From NCBI GenBank assembly GCA_965601455.1, contig OZ271831.1, positions 434,001-498,000 of the forward strand: a stretch of 64,000 bases of DNA, in the 5' to 3' direction. The notes beneath the pieces are model-generated. The model searched no databases. It was not told the origin of the DNA and saw only the letters and a list, made by a program, of their open reading frames with translations. Position 1 is the first letter of the stretch; the number at the start of each line of letters is the position of its first letter. Below are positions 42,907-51,575 of this stretch, in pieces. The position numbers and the translations under genes are program-made. Source of the stretch: JANQEU01 sp965601455. Lineage in GTDB: Bacteria > Bacteroidota > Bacteroidia > Cytophagales > Cyclobacteriaceae.

Positions 42907-45833
42907 GCGGTCTTTGTTAATTCCTGGTCAATAGAGGTCTGAATAAATTGTGCAAGCACTCGAAACATGATCAGATCATTATTGTCAAAATCATTCTTCC
43001 TTGTGCTGTACGCACATAAAGCAACGGGTTGATCGTTTTCTAAAGTAAATGGAATGAATATCAACGACTGAAAGCGATAAACTCCTTTTTCTTCAATATA
43101 CTGGGGGTGCTCGCTCTCGAAGTCCTTTATCAGGACTTCTTTGTTATTGGCCATTGACCAACAGGTCAAACTTGTTTTGGTATTAAATGCTTTGGTTCTA
43201 AATGTATATCCACTCCGCTCCTGATCGGAATACCCGCGGTGAATGATTTCGTCGTTTTCGATGAATGCAATTTCAAATGCATTGATATCATCACATCGAG
43301 TAACTGCCATGGCCATGGCCGCAATGATGTCATTCCAGGTAGCATGTGCAGGTATGTCTTTAATGAACAATTCAAGGGTTTGAATATTAGAACTGGCATT
43401 GTTCAGAGCCTTTCGCTGGACTTCAAATTCGTGATCCTTTTTGATCAGTAAGGCTTCTTTACTTGCCAGTTTCTCATTCGAATGCTTCAGTATCGCTTGC
43501 AACTTTCCGACTCTATTTTGTATGTAGAACCGGAAGTAGTATGTCGCAATAAATATGAAAATCGTGACTGATATATAAACAAACCAGGATTGTAGATACC
43601 ATGGCAGATATATATTCAACGGGATCTCTGAAGGAACACTCCATTGATACCCTCCCGGTTGTTTTGCCCGTATTTCCAGCATGTAGTCTCCTGTAATCTC
43701 CTCTGTGATTTTTAATGTATTATTTTTCCCATTTGATAGCCAGATTTTTTCTTCTAAGTCTATTTTCCGTTCATTTTCAGCAGATAGCCTGTACTGATAT
43801 TGAACATTTTCTGCTGGAAAAGTCAGGTTTGTAAACATTAGGGTTAGCATCTCACCGGAGGCGATTTTCAATTCAGCTGCTTCGAACGCATTCTCATTAT
43901 CCTTACCAATTATGACCTTTCTGATACGTGGTGAGTTGGAATAGGGTAAATTTTCCGCTGAAATTCTGGAATACACCAGCCCTTCCGGTGTACCTGCCCA
44001 TAACCGCCCATGTTTATCGGTGGTTAAACATCGGTAGGCGTTGATAACTGATGGCAAGCCTTCCTGCTCGCCAAGGGCTGTAGAAATATTGTCTTGATGA
44101 AAAACAAGGCCTTTTGTTGCTGTGGCAATCCAGATATTGTCATTGGAATAATGGGTAACTCCTCTGACTTCCTCTTGATCTAACAAGTCATTTCTTACAA
44201 GCGTTATCATTTCTGAATCATAATGCAGTAATCCGTCCGTGGTTGCCAACCAGACTATTCCCCTATCATCAATGGTAAGATCGTGAGCCTCGAAATTCAT
44301 TATCGGTTCAAACGGAAGTTCCGGGCTGATATTAAGAAATCGATCATTCACTGGATCGTACTGGTATAAGTAACTTCCTTCACCGATTCCTGCTGCATAT
44401 ATTTCTCCTCGAGAGCTTTCTTTAATTGCTAAAACCCTACTCGAAAAACCTTTATTTTCATCGTAGTAGTGGATTTCACCGACACTGTCAATCATTGCAA
44501 TTCCGATGATGGGTTTATTCAGAGGTGCCTGACAAAACCAGATGTTGCCCTTTGTATCCGGATACAAAGAGAAGATGGACTCTCCTCGCTCATGTAAAGA
44601 ATATTTTCTGACCAACCTTTGATCCTTGTATTTCAATAATTCGACCGATGGAGTGCTGGTCGATACCCATATGTGTCCAGTTTTAGCTTGTGCTACCGAA
44701 TTGACAGTTTGGTTATTTAGAATTGTTTTGGCTGTAAATTCTTCTTTTTCAGGAGAGATTTCATAGAGGTAGTTCATTGGTACCCATACTTTTTCCTGAA
44801 TTCCTATAGCAATTCCAATTGGATTATTCATTGGGAGATTCCTCACCGTTTTGAAAAAACGTTGTTGAAGCAGCCAAAGTCCTGTTTCTGAGCAGATCCA
44901 GATTTTGTCGTTATCCGAAAGGCTATCAGTTGTGATGTAGATATCATTAATGCGACCGAAATTCAGTTGTTCGACTCGGTGAGCTTCATTTGCTCCATAA
45001 ATAGCAGAAGGAGTGGCCTCAAGTGTTTCCAATTTGATCAGCTTACCTTGCTCTGTGCCAACTACTATATGATCCCAGTGATCAGCATCAATAGCTGTAA
45101 TTCTATCATTGTTCATCGATATGGTTCTCTTCAATATCAATATATCGCCTACTATTTCGTAAATGCGTAGTTGATCACTGCCAATAAGAAGGTGATTATC
45201 ATGGATGAATAGGGCAAGACCGTCTTTAATTTCCAGTTCTTTGTCGAATGAGTCGTTCTCTTCATTGTACTGAAATAAGCCGTCTATCGGACTTAGAATC
45301 CAGATTCTTCCATCCTTGTCTTCCTCTATTGAAATATGCTGACTACTCGTGGACTTAGAAAAGGGAAAAGACTTTAACGATTCATCTTGATATTTGCTTA
45401 CACCATGGTTGGATTCACTTATCCAAATCCGATTGCTTGAATCGATATGAAATCCATTGGGATAGAAAAGAGGCGAATTATCTCCGTCTATGTTGGACTT
45501 AAGAACTGTTCTGACCCTTGGATTTGAATCAAGATCATCTACCGAGAGTAGGCCTACGTCATTGATGAAATACAATTCATTTTTTGATCCTTCGATTTGG
45601 TATATAAAATTGCTCTTGGTCTGAAGGCTATAGTTAGTAAACTCTATTCCGTCAAATTGAAACAACCCATGATCACTTCCAACCCAGAGGAATCCTTCCT
45701 GGTCTTGGACGATACTTAAGGCAAGATCGAATGGAGCCCCTGATTCAGAGTTGTACTGGGTGTAAGCGTACTGTTGTGCCGGTAGTTGAATGCAGGCACA
45801 GCAACAATAAAAAAAAAGAATCGACCTGTTCAA
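42903..45833 (-). CDS. Propeller / Y_Y_Y / GAF membrane sensor without kinase
   Basis: 976 residues. A signal peptide (ILFFYCCCACIQLPAQQ) is followed by two-component-regulator propeller repeats to about residue 640 (QDQEGFLWVGSDHGLFQFDG, GRIWILSPIDGLFQY, GHIWVSTSTPS, GIVWLATTDGLLHYD, GRLWAGTPEGLVY), a Y_Y_Y domain (about 660-742), one membrane helix (about 750-770), a coiled coil (about 772-822) and a cytoplasmic GAF domain (about 825-970). There is no HisKA, HATPase, GGDEF, LytTR or AraC output, which such sensors normally carry. The start is TTG at 45833, with AAAGGA six bases upstream. A run of nine T residues lies in codons 5-9. The stop overlaps the ATG of the GluR0-type channel. Confidence 0.87.
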   Translation of the reverse strand: MNRSILFFYCCCACIQLPAQQYAYTQYNSESGAPFDLALSIVQDQEGFLWVGSDHGLFQFDGIEFTNYSLQTKSNFIYQIEGSKNELYFINDVGLLSVDDLDSNPRVRTVLKSNIDGDNSPLFYPNGFHIDSSNRIWISESNHGVSKYQDESLKSFPFSKSTSSQHISIEEDKDGRIWILSPIDGLFQYNEENDSFDKELEIKDGLALFIHDNHLLIGSDQLRIYEIVGDILILKRTISMNNDRITAIDADHWDHIVVGTEQGKLIKLETLEATPSAIYGANEAHRVEQLNFGRINDIYITTDSLSDNDKIWICSETGLWLLQQRFFKTVRNLPMNNPIGIAIGIQEKVWVPMNYLYEISPEKEEFTAKTILNNQTVNSVAQAKTGHIWVSTSTPSVELLKYKDQRLVRKYSLHERGESIFSLYPDTKGNIWFCQAPLNKPIIGIAMIDSVGEIHYYDENKGFSSRVLAIKESSRGEIYAAGIGEGSYLYQYDPVNDRFLNISPELPFEPIMNFEAHDLTIDDRGIVWLATTDGLLHYDSEMITLVRNDLLDQEEVRGVTHYSNDNIWIATATKGLVFHQDNISTALGEQEGLPSVINAYRCLTTDKHGRLWAGTPEGLVYSRISAENLPYSNSPRIRKVIIGKDNENAFEAAELKIASGEMLTLMFTNLTFPAENVQYQYRLSAENERKIDLEEKIWLSNGKNNTLKITEEITGDYMLEIRAKQPGGYQWSVPSEIPLNIYLPWYLQSWFVYISVTIFIFIATYYFRFYIQNRVGKLQAILKHSNEKLASKEALLIKKDHEFEVQRKALNNASSNIQTLELFIKDIPAHATWNDIIAAMAMAVTRCDDINAFEIAFIENDEIIHRGYSDQERSGYTFRTKAFNTKTSLTCWSMANNKEVLIKDFESEHPQYIEEKGVYRFQSLIFIPFTLENDQPVALCAYSTRKNDFDNNDLIMFRVLAQFIQTSIDQELTKTA

Positions 45834-45934
45834 TTTCCTTTCGTATCTCTATCTAATTTAATGAAAAATCAGGGGATTACTTTCGTAGTAGTGCTGATTG
45901 ACCCCAGATGATGACACTTGAAAAGGAGGAGAAT

Positions 45935-45966
45935 TTTGGGAATCAGCAGTTAAACTGGTAGTTTTA
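45935..45966 (+). promoter_or_regulatory. Candidate Bacteroidota promoter of the symporter
   Basis: TTTG (45935-45938) and TAGTTTTA (45959-45966) are separated by 20 bases and match the Bacteroidota pattern TTTG - 19 to 21 - TAnnTTTG in all but the last base. If it is used, transcription would begin near the annotated ATG at 45969, so translation would begin at the next ATG, 45990. Confidence 0.35.
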
Positions 45967-45968
45967 AA

Positions 45969-47849
45969 ATGCCCCTAACCCAACTGACCATGTTAGATCT
46001 GATAATTGTTCTTCTTTTCATCGCTTATGCGATCTACTCCGGATTTAAATCAAAGAATGAGGCGGGTCAGGACCTGGTCCAGTATTTCCTTGCCGGAAAA
46101 TCACTGAAAGGGTGGAAGGCCGGAGTTAGTATGGCGGCAACCCAGTTTGCTGCCGATACACCACTATTGGTCACTGGATTGATTGCTACGGGAGGAATTT
46201 TCCTCATATGGAGATTATGGATATATGGAATTGCTTTCCTCCTAATGGCCTTTTTATTCAGCACCACATGGCGACGAGCTGGTGTGATAACCGACGCAGA
46301 ACTTGTAAACATCCGGTATAGTGGTAAAGGATTAACCGCCTTGAGGGTTTTAAAGTCTGTCTATTACGGGACTATGATCAACTGTACCGTGATGGCTATG
46401 GTGTTAGTGGCCGCTATGAGGATTGCGGAAATCTTTTTACCATGGAATGAGTGGTTGCCAGTAGGTATGTACCAGCTTTTCTACAGCGCCATTGAATCTT
46501 CTGGTCTTACAATCAGTAGTGCTACAGCAGGCATGGATCCCGTGATGCAAACCACCAATAACCTGATTAGTATTTTTATCATACTAGGTTTCACCACACT
46601 TTATTCAACCACCGGAGGATTGAGAAGTGTGGTTGCCACAGATGTAACCCAGTTTGGTTTTGCGATGGTCGGTATTTTATTCTACGCTGGTTATGTTCTT
46701 TATTCCGCTGGAGGATTTGGCAGTATTGTAACCAAGGTAGAGACTCTTTATGGAGCAGAAAAATCTGCACAGATGCTCTCTTTCTCTCCGGGAGCCGGAG
46801 ACTTGCTGATGCCCTTCCTGATTATTATTGGATTACAGTGGCTATTTCAGATGAATAGTGACGGTACCGGTTATCTCGCTCAACGGATGATGGCTTGTCA
46901 GACTGACAGGGACGCAAGGATTGCGGGACTGACGTTCACCTGGCTGCAAGTATTTGTCCGAAGTCTAATTTGGCTAATTATTGGTGTTGGAATCCTGGTT
47001 GTGTACCCGTTTGATCTGTCGGAAGCATCAGGTCCGACTTTCGCCGCTAACCGGGAGATGTTGTTTGTGACTGGAATCAATGATTTGCTACCAGTTGGAA
47101 TTAGGGGAATCATGCTAACCGGGTTGCTGGGTGCCCTGGCATCTACTCTCGATACACATTTGAACTGGGGATCCAGCTACTGGAGTAACGATATTTATCG
47201 AGAGTTGATTTGTAAGAAATGGCTGAAACGGGAAAGCAATAGCTCGGAGCTCGTTTGGGTGGCTCGCTTCTCGAATATTCTTATCCTGTTGATTTCACTT
47301 ACTATTATGTTTAATCTCGGCTCTATTCAGCAGGCATGGACAATTTCCTTATTATTTGGAGCGGGAATGGGATCGGTGTTGATCTTAAGATGGCTTTGGG
47401 AGAGAATAAACCTCTATGCGGAGATAGCCGCGATGGCCACATCTCTCATTTGTGCACCGTTAATTCTTGTTTATGTGGAATCGGATTGGCTGCAGTTATT
47501 ATTAATGTCCTTGGCCTCTACAGCCGTTGTAGTTATCGTCTCGTTGGTTACGGCCAGGACCTCAGATGAGCAACTGGATGAATTCTATAAAAGGGTACAA
47601 CCATCTGGTTTTTGGTCAAGTACTGCCAGTCGCTGTGGTGAAGATGCCAATCTTCCATCCAGAAAACTACTCGCAGCAATGAAGGATGCAGGGATAACGG
47701 CCATTTCACTATTTACCTTGCTGGTTGGCTTTGGTAAATTGATGTTCAGACCATCAGACGAGAGCTTATGGCTACCCCTTATCCTGATATTGGTAGGGTT
47801 AGCGCTAATTCCGGCTTGCCTGAAAGCACTCAATCGACAGGTCCAATGA
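45969..47849 (+). CDS. Sodium:solute symporter (SSS family)
   Basis: 626 residues with about 14 membrane helices. SSS features: LDLIIVLLFIAYAIYSGFKSK (helix 1), DLVQYFLAGKSLKGWKAGVSMAATQFA (helix 2, sodium-site region), TTLYSTTGGLRSVVATDVTQF, QRMMACQTDRDARIAGLTF, GALASTLDTHLNWGSSYWSNDIY. The helix-2 and STLDTHLNWG segments are those of a group of Bacteroidota transporters of unknown substrate related to PutP and sugar symporters. It is divergent from the propeller sensor, with 135 bases between, so it may be controlled with the channel/sensor pair. A second ATG at 45990 (MLDLIIV) is an alternative start supported by the candidate promoter. Confidence 0.9.
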   Translation: MPLTQLTMLDLIIVLLFIAYAIYSGFKSKNEAGQDLVQYFLAGKSLKGWKAGVSMAATQFAADTPLLVTGLIATGGIFLIWRLWIYGIAFLLMAFLFSTTWRRAGVITDAELVNIRYSGKGLTALRVLKSVYYGTMINCTVMAMVLVAAMRIAEIFLPWNEWLPVGMYQLFYSAIESSGLTISSATAGMDPVMQTTNNLISIFIILGFTTLYSTTGGLRSVVATDVTQFGFAMVGILFYAGYVLYSAGGFGSIVTKVETLYGAEKSAQMLSFSPGAGDLLMPFLIIIGLQWLFQMNSDGTGYLAQRMMACQTDRDARIAGLTFTWLQVFVRSLIWLIIGVGILVVYPFDLSEASGPTFAANREMLFVTGINDLLPVGIRGIMLTGLLGALASTLDTHLNWGSSYWSNDIYRELICKKWLKRESNSSELVWVARFSNILILLISLTIMFNLGSIQQAWTISLLFGAGMGSVLILRWLWERINLYAEIAAMATSLICAPLILVYVESDWLQLLLMSLASTAVVVIVSLVTARTSDEQLDEFYKRVQPSGFWSSTASRCGEDANLPSRKLLAAMKDAGITAISLFTLLVGFGKLMFRPSDESLWLPLILILVGLALIPACLKALNRQVQ

Positions 47850-47855
47850 ATTGTC

Positions 47856-48500
47856 TTATTCCCTTTTACCGACTTCAACTCGGATGAATTCAGGTAAATA
47901 GCGAGGAGTACATCCCTTCGCTACAACTTCGTCTTTGTACAAACCTGTCTTTTCACCAAGTGTGATGCATCGATTACGGTGTTCTTCGTCATATATACCT
48001 ATCCACGCCGCGGTGAAATTCATAGCCCATTGAACCTCTGGTTCTTCCTTAGATATTTTTGTCTCAATTGATGAGAGAAGATCCGGAGTATTAGCTGGCG
48101 GATTTTGACCGGTCCAACGTAGGCGAGCCTGATAGTACCAGAATGTCCGTCTTTGAAGGGGAGAAGGACTGTTTTGCCAGGTTTCCATTAGCGCGATGGT
48201 ATTCTTGTCCTTCATGAGTTGGTTAGCCATCAACCACTCCATCAATAAGTTCCTTTCGTCTGCAGGATGAATCTGCATATCCGAATCCATTTGATTGATT
48301 AGATCCTGTGTCAGTAATTTTTTATCAAGAATCAGGACTGCCAATTGCCTAGGTAAGAGCTTTTGGGTTGACCAGAGCTCAAGTGCTAAATCATGATCCT
48401 TTTTGATCTCTCTGGCTAGCTTCTTGATATCTCCGAGTTTATAGGATTCCTTATTGATGGTTTCGTAAATGGTTAGTGCTTTTGGTGATAGGTCATTCAT
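47856..48500 (-). CDS. DNA alkylation repair protein, AlkD-like HEAT-repeat
   Basis: About 214 residues, all helical. It belongs to the Bacteroidota AlkD-like family: LYETINKESYKLGDIKKLAREIKK, HDLALELWSTQKLLPRQLAVLI, NLLMEWLMANQLMKD, PLQRRTFWYYQARLRWTGQ, EVQWAMNFTAAWIGIYDEEHR. These form HEAT-like repeats which in AlkD clasp DNA with an alkylated base. The exact AlkD catalytic Asp/Trp arrangement is not plainly conserved, so glycosylase activity is uncertain. Start taken at ATG 48500, as the longer frame begins with TTG. Stop is six bases from that of the convergent symporter. Confidence 0.8.
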   Translation of the reverse strand: MNDLSPKALTIYETINKESYKLGDIKKLAREIKKDHDLALELWSTQKLLPRQLAVLILDKKLLTQDLINQMDSDMQIHPADERNLLMEWLMANQLMKDKNTIALMETWQNSPSPLQRRTFWYYQARLRWTGQNPPANTPDLLSSIETKISKEEPEVQWAMNFTAAWIGIYDEEHRNRCITLGEKTGLYKDEVVAKGCTPRYLPEFIRVEVGKRE

Positions 48501-48650
48501 AATCCTGGTCAATTATCTTAGAAAACCTCGACGGAAACCTTACGAAATTTAGCGATTTCTTTTTTTCACAGAAAGATTTACTTAAGCATGGGAGCCACGG
48601 CGATATATTCCATAGCTCCCAATTGAGACTGGTTATCTTTTGATTCGTTT

Positions 48651-49154
48651 TTATAGTGTATTTGAGATTGCTTCTGCTTCTTTTTTTAGATCCTGCGCGA
48701 ATTTCTCAAAGCTTTCATCAAAGGGAGGAATGTACTTTGCATACATGGGAAACATGAGACCTCCGATTTTTTCAACCATTGAGAATCGAACACCTTCGGG
48801 GATTTTACTTAGAGTATATGTTCTATCCCCCTTGCTATCTCCCCAAACCAGTCTTTGCTCGGGTACCATTTCCTTTACTTTCAGTTTGAAGACACGTTTT
48901 TCATCGAGTGTGGACTTCAATCTAATTCTTGAACCCGGTTCGATTTCACCATCCAGCGAGACTACGGTCGAATTCCACCTTGGGAAGTCAGCAGCATTTG
49001 TCAATAGCGTCCAGATAATGGAAACGTCAGAACTGATGTCAATGCTTACTGATGTTTCGCGACTGAAGGTTTTTTTGGTTGTAGTTGCCACACCGTTCTG
49101 GGCGGAAGTAGGAAGAGTACTCATGATTAAAATAATTAGTGTTAGATATTTCAT
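48651..49154 (-). CDS. Secreted SRPBCC (START-like) family protein
   Basis: 167 residues: a signal peptide (MKYLTLIILIMSTLPTSAQ) followed by a START/Bet v1-like fold (SIDISSDVSIIWTLLTNAADFPRWNSTVVSLDGEIEPGS, LVWGDSKGDRTYTL, PPFDESFEKFAQDLKKEAE). Such folds bind a small hydrophobic ligand. A secreted form is less usual. It lies 54 bases after the ECF sigma-factor gene on the same strand and may be part of its unit. Confidence 0.78.
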   Translation of the reverse strand: MKYLTLIILIMSTLPTSAQNGVATTTKKTFSRETSVSIDISSDVSIIWTLLTNAADFPRWNSTVVSLDGEIEPGSRIRLKSTLDEKRVFKLKVKEMVPEQRLVWGDSKGDRTYTLSKIPEGVRFSMVEKIGGLMFPMYAKYIPPFDESFEKFAQDLKKEAEAISNTL

Positions 49155-49208
49155 TTTGTTTCATTTGAACCTTTGACGATTGAAAGAAACAAAACGATAG
49201 GATGTACT

Positions 49209-50024
49209 CTATTTTTTTTCAAGAAGCTTTTCCATCACCTGTTTATTGTGTGCCAGATGATGTAGCTGTAGTTCGGCTGCATCGGATTCAAACGGGTCTA
49301 TTCCTTGCAAAATTTGCATTCGTAGATCAAACAGATCTTCCTTAGATCGAGAATCTGCGTCTTTCACCATCTGAATTTTTACCGCCTCTTCCTGGGCATC
49401 TTGATCAGGATTAAAAATTCCATTCAATTCCGTACATTGATGGCAGACTCCTTCTTTGTTGATCAATGAACATCGATGGTCAAATACCTCCATCATTTTC
49501 TGTCTACCCTGATGAAGATAATACTTTACCATGGCTTCGGTAAGTTCCAGGATCGTCGCGATCTCCTTAATCTGAAATGTGTAGACTTCCTTAAGAAAAA
49601 CCACCAGTTGCTGCTCCAATGGGAGTGATTTGGACACACAAGTAAAGCAGAAAGCAATGTGCTCCTTGATTTCAAAGTTTCCTTGTGGAGAGGTTTGGCG
49701 GATGGTCATGGCTTCCTGAAAGAACTGCTTATTTGACAGGGCTGCCTCTTTACAGATATCTGTCACGTTTTCGGGCCACCGCTTTTTGGAACGTAATAGG
49801 TCTCTGGCAAGGTTATAGGCGATTGTGAACACCCAGGTTTTTACAGAAGACTCTTCTTTAAAGGTTGATAGTTTATCACTAGCCCTAATGAATGTATCAT
49901 GAACCAGGTCTTCCGCGTCTTCCACACTTGTGGTTATGCGCAGTAAATAGGATTTTAATTGTGAACGAAATGATTCGAATTCATTGAGAAAGCTGAGTTG
50001 ATTCATCACATTTCTTTTCGTCAT
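49209..50024 (-). CDS. ECF-type RNA polymerase sigma factor with Cys-rich C-terminal extension
   Basis: 271 residues. Sigma region 2 (about 15-82: FRSQLKSYLLRITTSVEDAEDLVHDTFIRA, WVFTIAYNLARDLLR) and region 4 (about 130-185: LEQQLVVFLKEVYTFQIKEIATILELTEAMVKYYLHQGRQKM) are clear. Five cysteines, Cys126 and Cys129 (FCFTC) and Cys185, Cys194 and Cys197 (HRCSLINKEGVCHQC), are arranged as possible metal ligands, followed by a helical tail of about 70 residues. The tail could act as a built-in anti-sigma or sensor. No separate anti-sigma gene is adjacent. ATG 50024 overlaps the DUF1801 stop by four bases, so they are coupled; the alternative is ATG 50006. Confidence 0.85.
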   Translation of the reverse strand: MTKRNVMNQLSFLNEFESFRSQLKSYLLRITTSVEDAEDLVHDTFIRASDKLSTFKEESSVKTWVFTIAYNLARDLLRSKKRWPENVTDICKEAALSNKQFFQEAMTIRQTSPQGNFEIKEHIAFCFTCVSKSLPLEQQLVVFLKEVYTFQIKEIATILELTEAMVKYYLHQGRQKMMEVFDHRCSLINKEGVCHQCTELNGIFNPDQDAQEEAVKIQMVKDADSRSKEDLFDLRMQILQGIDPFESDAAELQLHHLAHNKQVMEKLLEKK

Positions 50025-50455
50025 TTCCTACAAGCGCATTCGTAATGTTCATTCAAATAGTCTATCGTATTCATACTCAATCGTTCAAGAGTTAATAAGT
50101 CGACATCTGAAAGTCGCTTGACGTAAATGCATGCTTTTCCCATTGTAAACTTTCCCAAGGACTCTAATAGTTTATTACTCTCTTCTGTGTTGGAATAAAC
50201 ATATAAAGAGAAGGCAGCTTTTCTTGGTGAAAACCCAATAAGGGCCGCATTACCTTCATGACCGCTCTTGTAGACATAATGGTAGCTGCCAAATCCGATG
50301 ATGGATGGACCCCACATCCGCGCTTCAAATCCTGACCATTTTTTCATCAATTCAATCAAATGAAAGGATTCTTCTTTTTTCCATTCCTCGGTGACATAAG
50401 TGTTGATGAATTCGGCAACACTATTATCGTTTTCCGAAGTCTTATTCTTGGTCAT
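50021..50455 (-). CDS. DUF1801 family protein
   Basis: 144 residues with the DUF1801 (YdhG-like) pattern: FHLIELMKKWSGFEARMWGPSIIGFGSYHYVYKSGHEGNAALIGFSPRKAAFSLYV compressed over about 55 residues, and LGKFTMGKACIYVKRLSDVD at the C-terminus. The family is small, cytoplasmic and uncharacterised. Its stop overlaps the ATG of the ECF sigma-factor gene (ATGA), so the two are likely made together. Confidence 0.85.
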   Translation of the reverse strand: MTKNKTSENDNSVAEFINTYVTEEWKKEESFHLIELMKKWSGFEARMWGPSIIGFGSYHYVYKSGHEGNAALIGFSPRKAAFSLYVYSNTEESNKLLESLGKFTMGKACIYVKRLSDVDLLTLERLSMNTIDYLNEHYECACRK

Positions 50456-50610
50456 ATCGTTGTTCGATTACGGTGAATTCGGATTTTAATAACAATTAGA
50501 TTTTGGGCTAATCAGTGATAACCCAATTTCAAAGATTACATTAAGTCTTTGAGTTTTCCTATTTCGAAAACCGCTTAGCTAAAGATACAACTATTTGATT
50601 TTGTAGTTGA

Positions 50611-51069
50611 TTAGATATTGAGGTGTAGCTTCATTCCCTCATGAGAGGCCTGGAATCCTATTTCTTTATAGAATTCCAGAGCATCTGGCCGTTTTTTATC
50701 AGTAGTCAACTGTATAACGTGTGCTTTTCGCTCCTTAGCCCTTCTGATAACCCAGTTGATCAGTTCTCTTCCTATCCCTCTATCTCGAAAATCTTTCCTT
50801 ACTCTTACTGCCTCTACTTGGGCTCTAATTCCTCCTTTGTAGGTAAGGTATTGAATAAAGGTAATTTGCAATGTTCCAACAATGGCATGGTCGTCATTTT
50901 CGGCGACAATCAATTCTTGATTCGGATCAACAATAATTTTCTCGAAGGCCTTTACATACTGCAATGGTAAGGGTATCTGATTGTTTTCCCTGGTTTGTCC
51001 AAGGACATCATCGGCAAGCATGTCAACAATAGATCCCAGGTCTTCAATGGTCGCTTTTCTAAATACCAT
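50611..51069 (-). CDS. GNAT-family N-acetyltransferase (first of three)
   Basis: 152 residues with the GNAT fold: RKATIEDLGSIVDMLADD, LIVAENDDHAIVGTLQI, acetyl-CoA motif A VRVRKDFRDRGIGRELI (R-x-x-G-x-G), ALEFYKEIGFQA. The closest known relatives are small acetyltransferases of unknown substrate. It follows the next GNAT gene by one base, so they share a transcript. Confidence 0.87.
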   Translation of the reverse strand: MVFRKATIEDLGSIVDMLADDVLGQTRENNQIPLPLQYVKAFEKIIVDPNQELIVAENDDHAIVGTLQITFIQYLTYKGGIRAQVEAVRVRKDFRDRGIGRELINWVIRRAKERKAHVIQLTTDKKRPDALEFYKEIGFQASHEGMKLHLNI

Positions 51070-51070
51070 T

Positions 51071-51538
51071 TCAGTTGAATTTTTTCCAGTACGTCACTTT
51101 GTCGTCACCTTCTTTCCAGAAGTCCCTAATAACCGCTTCTTGTTGATAACCGAGCTTTTCATAGAAGCGTCGGCTAGATTCAAACTCTTCCATTCCGGAA
51201 GTATCGACAATTAGTAGCCTATGACCTTTACTTCGCAAATGCTCCTCGAGGAAATACATCATTTCAGTACCAATGCCTTTAGACTGAATGTCACTTTGAA
51301 CGCCAATTGCATATAAATTATATGTGCCCTCTGTTAGCCTTTCGGGAGCGCAAAAACCAATGGAAATTGGCTTTTGGTTCTCCACTGCTGTGAACCATAT
51401 TTCCTCCGATTCTTGGTTATTAAGGTAATCTGCAATCAGGTCTTCAAGCATATCAGAGGGGAATAACTCAATTGAGTCCAAGACTCTCTTTAAATGAGGT
51501 ATATCATCGGGCTTCACAAGTCTTATTTCTTCTGTCAT
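51071..51538 (-). CDS. GNAT-family N-acetyltransferase (second of three)
   Basis: 155 residues. Motif A is IGVQSDIQSKGIGTEMM, with QSKGIG as the acetyl-CoA loop; it ends RRFYEKLGYQQEAVIRDFWKEGDDKVTYWKKF, compact GNAT C-terminal strands. Similar in size to its neighbours but not closely alike in sequence outside the fold. Substrate unknown; the DFWKEGDDKV tail is the type found in small-molecule acetyltransferases. Confidence 0.87.
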   Translation of the reverse strand: MTEEIRLVKPDDIPHLKRVLDSIELFPSDMLEDLIADYLNNQESEEIWFTAVENQKPISIGFCAPERLTEGTYNLYAIGVQSDIQSKGIGTEMMYFLEEHLRSKGHRLLIVDTSGMEEFESSRRFYEKLGYQQEAVIRDFWKEGDDKVTYWKKFN

Positions 51539-51575
51539 TGCGATATTCTTCTATTAAAAAATGATTAATGCGTAA

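Noticed and set aside
48589..48621. Inverted repeat TGGGAGC / GCTCCCA
   Set aside because: Perfect 7-base arms but a 19-base loop and no T-run on either strand; too weak to call a terminator or operator.
48640..49176. 178-codon plus-strand frame opposite the SRPBCC gene
   Set aside because: The minus-strand frame has a signal peptide and a START-like fold; the plus frame is its low-complexity, Ser/Phe-rich complement.
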